Positions 17,277 to 25,056 of a stretch of DNA of 33,549 nucleotides are shown piece by piece. A model generated the notes under the pieces. The model was not told the origin of the DNA, did not search any database, and worked only from the letters and a program-made list of their open reading frames with translations. This DNA is from Polyangiaceae bacterium (GTDB lineage Bacteria > Myxococcota_A > Polyangia > Polyangiales > Polyangiaceae): NCBI GenBank assembly GCA_016929495.1, contig JAFGIS010000605.1, forward strand, positions 1 to 33,549. The letters are read 5' to 3'. Every line of letters begins with the position of its first letter. Within the stretch, counting starts at the first letter, position 1. Position numbers and translations under genes: made by a program.

Positions 17277-18938
17277 TCACTTCGGGGGTTTCCCGGGATC
17301 CCGGGCGAATCGCGACTTCAGGGGGTCCAGCATGCGCCTGGCGTCTTCGCGTGACCAGGACAAGCAACGGGAAAGACCGACGGCGCCGTATCCTGCCAAC
17401 AGAGCAAGCGCCGGAGCAATAACGCTGCGATAGCGTTGCTGCACCTCCGTGAACAGCAACACGGAAGCCACGCCCGCGACGAAAAGCCCGACGTCCATCA
17501 TGCCCAGGCCAGGCCTGCGGATGGCGCAAAGCACCGCCCCGGAGCACGCGAGCACGAGTACGAGTATCCAGTACGCGTCGCAGAGGGGCAACGCGAAGCG
17601 ACGAAGCGGTTCGGACATGTAGGCTGTCCGACTGTTGTCCCTGGGAGAGCGCGTGGCCCACGCTAGGGTCCGCTCTTCGCTCGACCACACGTAGGCGAAC
17701 TTGCCCACCAACACGGCCGGCAGCCGCCGCCAGCTCTTCTTGACGATCCGGAGGGTGTCCGCCATCAGCGCTCGATGAGCGCCTTCGAAGTCAGCCCCGT
17801 AGTGCCCCTCGATTTCCCTGACGCGCTCTTGCACGGCAGTGCTGTACTTGCCCATTCCCTCCGGATCGAGACCCACGCGTAGGGTTTCGCCGAGTCCGTA
17901 GCGGTTGATCGGGTAGCCAGCCTTGTACTCGACGAGCGAGTATCCGACTTCTTTGACGGCTCCGAAACACGCGCCGAGGGTCACGAGCAGTGCACCGGTC
18001 CAGAGTATCGGCCCGCTCCGCGGGAGCGCTAGGATCCGCCCGATCGGCCGAGGAAGGCCCACGAGCGCGGGAGCCTCGGCACGATGGATGAGCAACGTGA
18101 TCGCGAAGACCGCGAGCAAGACGCTAGCGACCGGCTTGAAACACTCCATGAATCCGACGAGGCACCCGGTCGCGGCCAACCATCCCAGCCTGGCTCGCGC
18201 CGCATGCGACGTCACCGCGCGCATGAACGTCAGACACGCGCAAGGGAAGAGCATCACGAACGGATGCTCGGGCGTCAGCAGACTCGAATAGGCGACCATG
18301 GCCGGCCAGAGCGCGAATACGAGACCGGCGGCGAGACCGGCGGCGGCGCTTCTGGTCAGGCCGCGACCTGCATAGCACAGGGCCAGTGTCGTGATGGCCG
18401 CACACACCAGATTGAAGCTCTCGTAGATCAGGCGGCCTTTCCCGAACACGCTGTAGACGCCGCTCAGCACGACGGCCAGAAACCCCCAATAGGGGTAGCG
18501 GGCGGCGTACAAGTTCGGCCCTTCCCCGCGCATGAACTCGACTGCGTTCGTGTGCACTTGGGCGAAGTCCGAGACGAGCTGCTGGTTCAGGAAGGCCTGT
18601 GCGAGCGAACGGACGCTCGTTGCGAGCAGCACGCAGAACAGCGCCTTGACGAAGAAACTGTTCTTCTCGGCTTTGGGCCGGTTCTCCTCGCGCCGCACCA
18701 TGTAGACCAGGGCAACGCCCGTCAAGACGACGGCACCTGCGAAACGCTCCCCAGGCCGACCCAGGAAGCCGAAGGCATACACGGCGGCCATCAACCCCAA
18801 CGCAAGCGGGAACAGCGCCACTGCCGCGTGGATCCAGGTTTCGAGCGCTGGCGGAGCGTCGGCCGTGACTCCCGTGGTGGCAGCGGTCAGCTCGTTGTCG
18901 TGGTCGGCGCAGAGCGTCGTCGTCGAATCTTCGGTCAT
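17277..18938 (-). CDS. GT-C-type polytopic membrane glycosyltransferase (ArnT/PMT-like)
   Basis: The ATG at 18938-18936 with AAGGA 5-6 nt upstream gives 553 aa. The open frame continues to 19187, but the extra 83 residues are low-complexity and lack any membrane pattern, so they are rejected. A soluble N-terminus of about 35 residues is followed by about ten helices. The first large loop has VSDFAQVHTNAVEFM, with an Asp where PMT-like enzymes have their catalytic acid, then a PYWGFLAVVLSGVYSVFG stretch and SSLLTPEHPFVM. The C-terminal part has a soluble stretch and two or three final helices. It is the only minus-strand gene inside the glycosylation cluster and has no sequence like the WGDHWLYFSG pair. 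It is probably a lipid-linked-sugar-dependent transferase. Confidence 0.78.
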   Translation of the reverse strand: MTEDSTTTLCADHDNELTAATTGVTADAPPALETWIHAAVALFPLALGLMAAVYAFGFLGRPGERFAGAVVLTGVALVYMVRREENRPKAEKNSFFVKALFCVLLATSVRSLAQAFLNQQLVSDFAQVHTNAVEFMRGEGPNLYAARYPYWGFLAVVLSGVYSVFGKGRLIYESFNLVCAAITTLALCYAGRGLTRSAAAGLAAGLVFALWPAMVAYSSLLTPEHPFVMLFPCACLTFMRAVTSHAARARLGWLAATGCLVGFMECFKPVASVLLAVFAITLLIHRAEAPALVGLPRPIGRILALPRSGPILWTGALLVTLGACFGAVKEVGYSLVEYKAGYPINRYGLGETLRVGLDPEGMGKYSTAVQERVREIEGHYGADFEGAHRALMADTLRIVKKSWRRLPAVLVGKFAYVWSSEERTLAWATRSPRDNSRTAYMSEPLRRFALPLCDAYWILVLVLACSGAVLCAIRRPGLGMMDVGLFVAGVASVLLFTEVQQRYRSVIAPALALLAGYGAVGLSRCLSWSREDARRMLDPLKSRFARDPGKPPK

Positions 18939-19156
18939 GGGCGTCCTTGAGAGTCCGGAATGGCGCCACTTGCTGCGCGCTCGGTGCTGGGCGCGCGAGT
19001 CAGCTTGAGGAATCGTTGTCTCCGGCGCTCCGTCCTCTACTACGCTTCCCTGCGACGCGCGGACGCAAACCACCTGGCACTCATCGAACCAGTGAGCGGC
19101 CGTCCGCAACCCGAAGCCCGCGTCGAGGCGGCCAGACCTTCTCTTCGTCTCACGGT

Positions 19157-19182
19157 CCGACCGGATACCACCGGCCGACCGG
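19157..19182. promoter_or_regulatory. Repeated CCGACCGG boxes (possible operator)
   Basis: The octamer CCGACCGG occurs twice with starts 18 bp apart, and the core ACCGG occurs a third time between them (19170-19174). Same-strand spacing near two helical turns in a divergent promoter region fits a regulator site. GC-rich background makes chance recurrence quite possible. Confidence 0.25.
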
Positions 19183-19393
19183 TACATGTGTCTTCACCCA
19201 GCGGCGAGTCGAAACCCCGTTCGCCCGTCGTGCCGAGCCTTCGAAACGCCGCCCGGGCGACGAGGAGTACCGGCTCGGACGGGCACGCAATCGAGCAACA
19301 CCACGCGTGGCCGGGTGCCGTGGGTGGTGCGCGACACTCCTTTCTCTCGTTGCACGCATTCCCAGCAGGGGCGGATGTACCCGTCATACGGCG

Positions 19394-19402
19394 TGGTATG
19401 GT
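19394..19402 (+). promoter_or_regulatory. Candidate extended -10 (TGGTATGGT) upstream of the GT2 gene
   Basis: TGG-TATGGT lies 58 bp before the GT2 start codon and fits an extended -10 element. No good -35 hexamer is present at 17-18 bp. A similar TGGTATGCT precedes the lipoprotein gene at 23875. Confidence 0.25.
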
Positions 19403-19459
19403 CCGCAGGGCCGAACGGGGATACACCGACACGGCCGACCTGGGACGTGCCCGGACTCC

Positions 19460-20548
19460 ATGAGGTTGCACTCCAACGTGAGACTCTTCATCCAGATCCC
19501 CTGCTACAACGAGCACGAGCACATTGCCTCCACCGTGGCAGATCTTCCGCGGTGCATTGCGGGCGTCGACCAGATAGAGGTGCTCGTCATCGACGACGGC
19601 TCGACGGATGGAACCGCCGCCGCGGCTCGCGCGGCGGGGGTACATCACATCGTTCACGTCAAGCAGAACCGCGGCTTGGCCAACGCATTCATGCGCGGCA
19701 TGGATGCTGCTCTGCGGCTCGGGGCGGACATTCTGGTCAACACGGATGCCGACAACCAGTACAGGGGTAGCGACATACCGGCCCTGGTACGCCCCATCAT
19801 CGAGGGACGTGCGGACATCGTGGTCGGCGATCGTCAGACGGACACCATCAAGCACTTCTCTCCTCTGAAGCGCGCGTTGCAGCGCTGGGGCTCAAGCTTG
19901 GTTCGCACGGCTTCCGCGACGGAGGTCGCGGATTCCCCGAGCGGATTCCGCGCGTTCGACAGAACCGCCATGGCTCGGCTATTCGTACACAACAGATTCA
20001 CCTACACCGTCGAGACCGTGATCCAGGCGGGTCGTTCCGGTCTCGCGCTGCAGAACGTGAAGGTCACGACGAATCCGAAGACACGAGAGTCTCGCTTGTT
20101 CAAGTCGATGCCGCAGTACCTGCGGCGCGCGGGCCCCGTGATCTTTCGCGCGTACGCAATGTACCGGCCCGTGCAGACGTTCCTGTACGTCGGCATCGGA
20201 CTGCTTGCGACCGGCAGCATTGCCGTAGGTCGTTTCCTGTACCTGCGCTGGCTCGCGCCGGACTACAGCGGCCACACGCAGTCGCTCGTGCTCGGCGTAG
20301 GCTGCATCATCCTGGCTTTTTTGGTGGGTTTGGTGGCGCTGCTCGGCGAGTTGCTGGCCGCCAATCGCCGGCTGCTCGAAGAGCTGGTCAGCCGCGTACG
20401 GCGCCTCGATGCAGAACTCCCGCGGGCTCACCCCCGCCCCGATGAAAGCATGGAGTCGACGGACGCGAAGCCCTGGAGGGCAGATGGAGCCGCGGAGTCG
20501 ACCGGCGCGAGACCCCGGGCTCAGGAGGCACACAGTGACCGCTCTTGA
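19460..20548 (+). CDS. GT2 glycosyltransferase, DPM1/GtrB-like, with two C-terminal TM helices
   Basis: This is a 362-aa protein from the ATG at 19460; a GTG at 19478 would remove six residues. The GT-A fold is clear: IPCYNEHEHI at the start, VLVIDDGSTDGT (D45-D46), and NTDADNQY with the metal-binding D96-x-D98. Residues about 140-160 have DSPSGFRAFDR, the acceptor-side motif of polyprenyl-phosphate glycosyltransferases. Two hydrophobic helices at about 250-275 and 285-315 anchor it, and the last 45 residues are charged and disordered. The expected reaction is transfer of a sugar from a nucleotide donor to polyprenyl phosphate on the cytoplasmic face. That would supply the GT-C proteins encoded around it. 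The open frame runs upstream to 18947 but that part is not protein-like. It overlaps the methyltransferase gene by 14 bp. Confidence 0.87.
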   Translation: MRLHSNVRLFIQIPCYNEHEHIASTVADLPRCIAGVDQIEVLVIDDGSTDGTAAAARAAGVHHIVHVKQNRGLANAFMRGMDAALRLGADILVNTDADNQYRGSDIPALVRPIIEGRADIVVGDRQTDTIKHFSPLKRALQRWGSSLVRTASATEVADSPSGFRAFDRTAMARLFVHNRFTYTVETVIQAGRSGLALQNVKVTTNPKTRESRLFKSMPQYLRRAGPVIFRAYAMYRPVQTFLYVGIGLLATGSIAVGRFLYLRWLAPDYSGHTQSLVLGVGCIILAFLVGLVALLGELLAANRRLLEELVSRVRRLDAELPRAHPRPDESMESTDAKPWRADGAAESTGARPRAQEAHSDRS

Positions 20549-21158
20549 GTGCGACGGTGTGCGCGTTGGCAACGTATACGACAAGTACGCCACCAAGAAT
20601 CCTGTCGCGCGCTGGCTGATGAGTGGCTTTCTTCGCGCCGTCACCGAGCTGTACCAGGAGGTGGGCGCGCGCAGCGTGTTGGAGGTCGGCTGCGGCGAAG
20701 GGCACTTGGCGCAGCACCTGTTCTCCCAGCATCCCCACCCCGAGCAGTTCGAGGCGTGCGACCTCACGCTCGGCTGCCTCGTACCCGGACTCGACCCGGC
20801 GCTTCGATTTCGCGAGGCCTCCATCTACGAGCTACCATGGCCCGATCGCTCCTTCGAGCTGGTCGTCTGCTGCGAAGTGCTGGAGCACTTGAAGGAGCCA
20901 GCTCGCGGTCTGCGGGAGCTCACCCGAGTGAGCAGCCGCGCCGTCTTGCTCAGTACGCCGCGCGAACCGCTGTGGCGCCTGCTCAACCTTGCTCGTGGCA
21001 AGTATTGGCCGGCCCTCGGGAACACGCCGGGTCACGTCCAGCATTTCAGCCGCAGCGCCCTCGAGAGGCTCGTCTCTGGATACGTGCAAATCCAGCAAGT
21101 CAGAGCCCCGCTGCCCTGGACGGTACTCGTCGGAGCCCCGCTCGGAAGCGTTTCATAG
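20535..21158 (+). CDS. Class I SAM-dependent methyltransferase
   Basis: The GTG at 20535 is preceded by AGGAGG (20523-20528) at ideal spacing, giving 207 aa. The longer frame from 20409 would only add low-complexity residues encoded inside the GT2 gene. Motif I is VLEVGCGEGHLAQ (residues 48-60), an acidic second motif follows, and DRSFELVVCCEVLEHL is the typical motif II/post-II stretch of Methyltransf_11/UbiE-like enzymes. The translational overlap with the GT2 gene places it in the glycosylation operon. It probably methylates a sugar, a lipid carrier or a glycan end. Substrate cannot be told. Confidence 0.85.
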   Translation: MTALECDGVRVGNVYDKYATKNPVARWLMSGFLRAVTELYQEVGARSVLEVGCGEGHLAQHLFSQHPHPEQFEACDLTLGCLVPGLDPALRFREASIYELPWPDRSFELVVCCEVLEHLKEPARGLRELTRVSSRAVLLSTPREPLWRLLNLARGKYWPALGNTPGHVQHFSRSALERLVSGYVQIQQVRAPLPWTVLVGAPLGSVS

Positions 21159-21195
21159 GCGAGGATTCGCATGGCGGTCTGCGAACTGGCCCCAC

Positions 21196-22656
21196 ATGAA
21201 CGTGCTTAGAAAATGGTGGAACGATCTGGCGGAGCCGATGCTCGGCCCGAGGAGCGCACGTTTGCTGCTGGGCTTCCTGCTCGTGCTGAAGCTGCTGGTC
21301 ACGACTTACAACGCCGTTGCCTACAATCAGCACACGTACGACCACAAGATGCATGCCATGCGCGCCCGCAGCGGCGGCCTGTCGATGGAAGGACGCGCCT
21401 ACAATCCTCCACTCTACTACCTTCCCGCCCTGCCCTACATCGAGCTGCAGAAGCTTCGCGGAGCCCCTGAACCGACGCAGGATGACCTGCTCACATTCCT
21501 GCGCTGGACGAACATCGGCTACTTGGCGGTGTTCTACTGGTGCTGGACCTTCGTCATCTTCCCAGCGCTCGCCGGAGACTACCGCTCCGCGACCCTGGCA
21601 TCACTGGTGCTCCTAGCCGTGCCAGGCTACCAGAAGCTTGCAGCGGCTTCCCACCCGGACAACGCGCTCGCCTGCATGAGTGCGGTCTGTATGGCCGCGT
21701 GGCTCTCCCTTCGCCGGCGCCACCCTCCGCCCGCGCCCGACGACCGCGCGGCACGTCGGCGGCGGGCCTGGGCGTTCGTGCTGCTCACCGTCGCAGCAGG
21801 CCTGGCGGGGATCACGCGGCCCTTCGGGGTCGTGCCCGCGTTGGTGTTCCTCGCCGCTCTGGTCGTCGAGCTGGCGCGGGGACGACGGCTACTGTCAGCT
21901 TCCTTTCTAGTTCCGGCCTGCGCGGTGTCGATGTTCGTGGTGGTCGTGGCTGGCTCCTGGCTCGGCTATCAACGCTTCGTCGTCGGTCGCATGGCCAAGG
22001 TCTACGAAAAGAGCTACATTCAGCGGTTCGTACCGCGTCGCAAGAACTTCGACTTCGTCGAGTACTTCGCGAGTTTCCACCTCCGGGAGCTACTCAAGCG
22101 TCCGAATCGCGACATGCCGCGTACGATCGAAACATCGTCGCCCCCGCACAGCCTGCGTGCTCCGAAGACAAAGCCGATGGTGAGCTCGGGGTCCAACAGC
22201 TTCTTCACGCTGCTCTACTCCGAGACATGGGGCGATCATTGGCTCTATTTCTCCGGTTCCGAGAAGAAGGACTACAAGATCTGGCCAAAGCGGATCGCAC
22301 TCGTCGCTGCGCTTCCTTTGCTTCCGCTGTTGGCGTTCCGCTTCGTTCATGGCGTCTGGCGGAGTCTCCGCGACTGGCGTCCACGCCGCGGAGAGGGGCT
22401 CGAACCGCTCGTGGCCCTCGGCTTCCTGGTGATCGGTACGGCCCTCTACCTCTATTGGCAGACCGGAGAAGGCTTGCTTCCCGGGAAAAACTCGACGGTG
22501 AAGTTCCTCTACGTCTCATTTCTCGTTCCGTTCGCGCTGGTCACCTGTGCGCTGCCAGGACTTCGCAGGCGTAGCTACAACCTGTGGCTGTTCTACCTTC
22601 TGACGCTGTTCATGGCTGCGCTGCCGGTGGCCATGTTCTGGCAGGTGTCCCGCTGA
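21196..22656 (+). CDS. GT-C-type membrane glycosyltransferase, paralogue 2
   Basis: The ATG at 21196 gives 486 aa; the frame extends to 20989 but that part lies in the methyltransferase gene. The protein is polytopic, beginning with a short amphipathic N-terminus and a helix at about 20-35. It matches the protein at 15783-17225 motif by motif: a TYD loop, AYNPPLYYLP, HPDN, a soluble RRKNFDFVEYF stretch, RPNRDM, and WGDHWLYFSG followed by KIWPKR. It lies 37 bp after the methyltransferase gene. It is probably a lipid-linked-sugar transferase. The duplicate may act on a different acceptor or link. Confidence 0.8.
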   Translation: MNVLRKWWNDLAEPMLGPRSARLLLGFLLVLKLLVTTYNAVAYNQHTYDHKMHAMRARSGGLSMEGRAYNPPLYYLPALPYIELQKLRGAPEPTQDDLLTFLRWTNIGYLAVFYWCWTFVIFPALAGDYRSATLASLVLLAVPGYQKLAAASHPDNALACMSAVCMAAWLSLRRRHPPPAPDDRAARRRRAWAFVLLTVAAGLAGITRPFGVVPALVFLAALVVELARGRRLLSASFLVPACAVSMFVVVVAGSWLGYQRFVVGRMAKVYEKSYIQRFVPRRKNFDFVEYFASFHLRELLKRPNRDMPRTIETSSPPHSLRAPKTKPMVSSGSNSFFTLLYSETWGDHWLYFSGSEKKDYKIWPKRIALVAALPLLPLLAFRFVHGVWRSLRDWRPRRGEGLEPLVALGFLVIGTALYLYWQTGEGLLPGKNSTVKFLYVSFLVPFALVTCALPGLRRRSYNLWLFYLLTLFMAALPVAMFWQVSR

Positions 22657-22748
22657 TCGCGAGGCTTCGGCCATGACCGGATACCGACCGCGCCGTTCGT
22701 TCGTGAACCGCCACAACGTTTGCGACTTCCGGTCGTTCTGGAGACGGC

Positions 22749-23744
22749 GTGCGTACCCGAACTGATCTACTGCGTCTAGCGGTCCGCCTGACCGGCCCTC
22801 TGCTCCTCTTGGCGATAATCTGGAGACTCGAGGACAAGGGCGCCCTTTGGCGCACCATCGAGAGCGCAAACGGGTGGCTACTGGCTGCAGCGGTCCTGCT
22901 CAACATCCCGGTCGTGCATTTCAAGGTGGAGCGTTGGCGCAGCCTTCTTGCGGCTCGCGGTCATCGGTACCCGCTGGGGCGCAGCTACGTCGCGGTGCTG
23001 GCGTCCGCATGCCTCGGGATGCTCACGCCCGGCCACGTCGGCGATGTGATGCGGGTTCAGTATGCCCGACGTGACATCGACGTGCCCTACGCGGAAGGCG
23101 TGGCCAGCGCGTTGGTGGACCGTTTCTGCGATCTGTACATTCTGGCCGCCATCGTGGCCTTGGGGACGGTGCACCTCGCGTCAGCGCTCAACGCCACGCT
23201 GGCGTACGCAAGCTGGGCGGCGGTCGCCCTCGCCGTGCTCGCGCCGACGCTGCTGCTTCTCAAGGGGCCCGCCGATTGGTTCTCCCGCGCGCTACGCCGA
23301 CTGACGGAACGTTGGCACACGCGCGTCGCCCTGCTGTTCGAGTCCATGCGGGGCATGGTCCGCCGCGCAACGCTCGTCGCGATCCCGCTCACCGTGGCGG
23401 CCTACGCCGTCAGCTACTTCCAGGGTTGGGTCCTTGCCCGCGCGTCGAACATCGCTCTCGGATACGTGGACGTGGCTAGCCTGCTCGCCACGACCAGCCT
23501 GCTCGCACTGATGCCGATCACCGTGTCTGGAGTCGGCGTTCGAGAGCTTTTCCTCGCTCTGGTGTTTCCCGCCCTCGGTCTGCTACGTGCTCAGGGCGTA
23601 GCCCTGGGCCTTCTCGTCTTGGCCTGCAACTACCTCGCGATCATCGTGGCTGGATTCATCGCCTGGCAGGTGGCCCCGCCCCCCATCGGTGCGGCGCCCG
23701 TGGAGACGGGAGACCCTGCCCGGAAGCCCGCGGCAGTACCCTAG
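22749..23744 (+). CDS. LPG-synthase-TM / UPF0104 family membrane protein (flippase-like)
   Basis: This is a 331-aa protein from a GTG start with GGAG just upstream. It has about seven or eight hydrophobic helices and no C-terminal acyl-transferase or synthase domain. Family marks are HFKVERWRSLL, the TPGHVGDVMR loop (normally P-G-R-x-G-E/D), LVDRFCDLYIL, and PITVSGVGVRELFLAL. Stand-alone members of this family are often found in glycan, glycolipid or hopanoid loci and are proposed to move lipids or lipid-linked precursors. Here it closes the glycosylation cluster, so a role in flipping or presenting a lipid-linked sugar is reasonable but unproven. Confidence 0.85.
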   Translation: MRTRTDLLRLAVRLTGPLLLLAIIWRLEDKGALWRTIESANGWLLAAAVLLNIPVVHFKVERWRSLLAARGHRYPLGRSYVAVLASACLGMLTPGHVGDVMRVQYARRDIDVPYAEGVASALVDRFCDLYILAAIVALGTVHLASALNATLAYASWAAVALAVLAPTLLLLKGPADWFSRALRRLTERWHTRVALLFESMRGMVRRATLVAIPLTVAAYAVSYFQGWVLARASNIALGYVDVASLLATTSLLALMPITVSGVGVRELFLALVFPALGLLRAQGVALGLLVLACNYLAIIVAGFIAWQVAPPPIGAAPVETGDPARKPAAVP

Positions 23745-23748
23745 TGCA

Positions 23749-23766
23749 TCGTTTCAATCGAAACGA
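23749..23766. terminator. Perfect 7-bp inverted repeat after the UPF0104 gene
   Basis: TCGTTTC and GAAACGA flank a 4-nt AATC loop 5 bp after the stop codon. No T-tract follows. It may be a terminator-like RNA hairpin, or a palindromic operator for the lipoprotein gene that begins 108 bp downstream. Confidence 0.4.
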
Positions 23767-23826
23767 CGGCCTGGTGCCCTGTCTTGGAGGGCCCCGGCGG
23801 GGGTTCGATGCAACTTCGGCCGGCAG

Positions 23827-23835
23827 TGGTATGCT
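23827..23835 (+). promoter_or_regulatory. Candidate extended -10 (TGGTATGCT) for the lipoprotein gene
   Basis: TGG-TATGCT ends 39 bp before the ATG at 23875, leaving a leader of about 33 nt that contains the GGGAGG ribosome site. The -35 region is poor, which an extended -10 can tolerate. Confidence 0.33.
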
Positions 23836-23874
23836 GAGCGCTCGGTACCCGTGGCTCGGAACGGGAGGCGCTCG

Positions 23875-25020
23875 ATGCGACAGCTTCGATTGGTTCTCGA
23901 GAAGGACGGGGCTCTTGTGACCCTGCTGCTCGCAGCGGTGCTGCCGCTCGGCACCGCTTGCGGCGGCAAGGAGCGCTCGGCCTCTGCGAGCGGCGAGGCT
24001 GGCAGCTCCAACGCTGGGACCGGAGGCACGGCCGCAGGCGGCGCCGCGGCGGGCGGGGGCCGATCGTCCGGCGGCGGCCCCGGCACCGGCGGCACAACAG
24101 CTGCTGGCGGAGCCCAAGACACCAGCTGGTCCGAAGATACGACGACCACCGACGTGCCGGAGCGCTACGGGTACGACACCGCCACCGTCCCCGCACAAGA
24201 CTGTGCCTTCGCGGAGGGGACGGACACGATCGTGCCCCTTCCGCCGGAAGGCACTCGCGCAGCCCCGGAACAACTGTGCGTGGATGTCTCCACCTCCCCA
24301 GACCCGAGTGGCTGGGCCGCACGAGTCACGCTCGAAAAAACGACCGCCGAGCCCACGCAGGCACGCGGCACGATCACCATCGCGCCGGCGCTTGCTGACC
24401 TCGTGATGGCCGCGCCCGAGGTCCGCGTGGTCGACCTCGATGACGACCTTCGGACGCCAACCATCGGGGCGGTCACCCGATCCGGCGATGTCTACGTCTT
24501 CGATCTGGTCTGGCCCGAAGCTCCCCGCGGCTACGGCGCTGGTGTGCCGCCGCGTCTGGTCCTCGAGACGATCTTCGAGATCGAGTGTGACGGAGAGCGG
24601 CAGCCGGTCCGTGCGCTCACGGCGCTCTACTTCTGTACGAACGACATGGAAGGAAGCGCTTGGGCCAGCTCGGGCGACCACTGCATCCAATGCGCAGCCG
24701 TCTGCGAGATGGTTGCGAGCCCCATACTTCCGGCCCGCACCGACGATTCTGTGGCGCTCGGCGGGGCCCTTCGCCTCGGGCTATGTGTCATCGGCAAGGT
24801 GCACGGCGCTCTGGTGCTCCTCGCCGAGCACGACGGCGGGACGAACGGAATCGAGTACCAGTGGCGCGCGAGCGGCGGCAAGCTCGCTTGGGTCGAGCGC
24901 GACGTGGCGCTGTGGCTGCCGCCGGAAGAGGGCGGCTCACGATCCGAGCTGCTGCAGGTCGCCGTCACCTCGCCCCATGCGGCAGCTGTCGCGAGTCTGC
25001 GCTGGAGCGCCTTCGGGTGA
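23875..25020 (+). CDS. Gly-rich lipoprotein of unknown function
   Basis: The ATG at 23875 with GGGAGG 6 nt upstream gives 381 aa; the longer frame from 23689 overlaps the previous gene and is rejected. Residues 10-28 are hydrophobic and end in LGTAC, a lipobox-like site with C29 as the lipidation residue. Residues about 38-82 are Gly/Ala/Ser/Thr-rich, a linker common in myxobacterial lipoproteins. The rest is a predicted beta-rich exported region with several Cys, including a CIQCAAVC stretch near 280. I recognise no domain. It stands between the glycosylation cluster and the radical SAM gene, with 36 bp to the latter. Confidence 0.78.
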   Translation: MRQLRLVLEKDGALVTLLLAAVLPLGTACGGKERSASASGEAGSSNAGTGGTAAGGAAAGGGRSSGGGPGTGGTTAAGGAQDTSWSEDTTTTDVPERYGYDTATVPAQDCAFAEGTDTIVPLPPEGTRAAPEQLCVDVSTSPDPSGWAARVTLEKTTAEPTQARGTITIAPALADLVMAAPEVRVVDLDDDLRTPTIGAVTRSGDVYVFDLVWPEAPRGYGAGVPPRLVLETIFEIECDGERQPVRALTALYFCTNDMEGSAWASSGDHCIQCAAVCEMVASPILPARTDDSVALGGALRLGLCVIGKVHGALVLLAEHDGGTNGIEYQWRASGGKLAWVERDVALWLPPEEGGSRSELLQVAVTSPHAAAVASLRWSAFG

Positions 25021-25056
25021 CGGGGGCTTCGGCGTGCTCACGCCCGGAACGGCAGC

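Larger units (their letters stand above)
18939..19459. other. 521-bp divergent intergenic region
   Basis: This gap separates the minus-strand GT-C gene from the GT2 gene. Frames are open in places but translate to Arg/Ser/Pro-rich low-complexity sequence with no domain, so I see no gene. It holds two direct CCGACCGG copies (19157-19164, 19175-19182) with a third ACCGG between them, and a TGGTATGGT promoter-like element near 19394. It should contain promoters for both flanking genes. Confidence 0.6.

Noticed and set aside
18939..19187. Upstream extension of the minus-strand GT-C protein
   Set aside because: The ATG at 18938 has a good ribosome site and the extra part lacks protein-like pattern.
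18947..19459. Upstream extension of the GT2 frame
   Set aside because: It has Arg/Ser/Pro-rich composition with no domain, while the GT2 core begins normally just after 19460.
20409..20534. Earlier start for the methyltransferase
   Set aside because: It lies within the GT2 gene and is low complexity; AGGAGG before the GTG at 20535 decides the start.
23749..23766. CRISPR-like repeat (GTTTCAATC...GAAAC resembles some repeat units)
   Set aside because: There is only one copy and no spacer array; a plain palindrome explains it.
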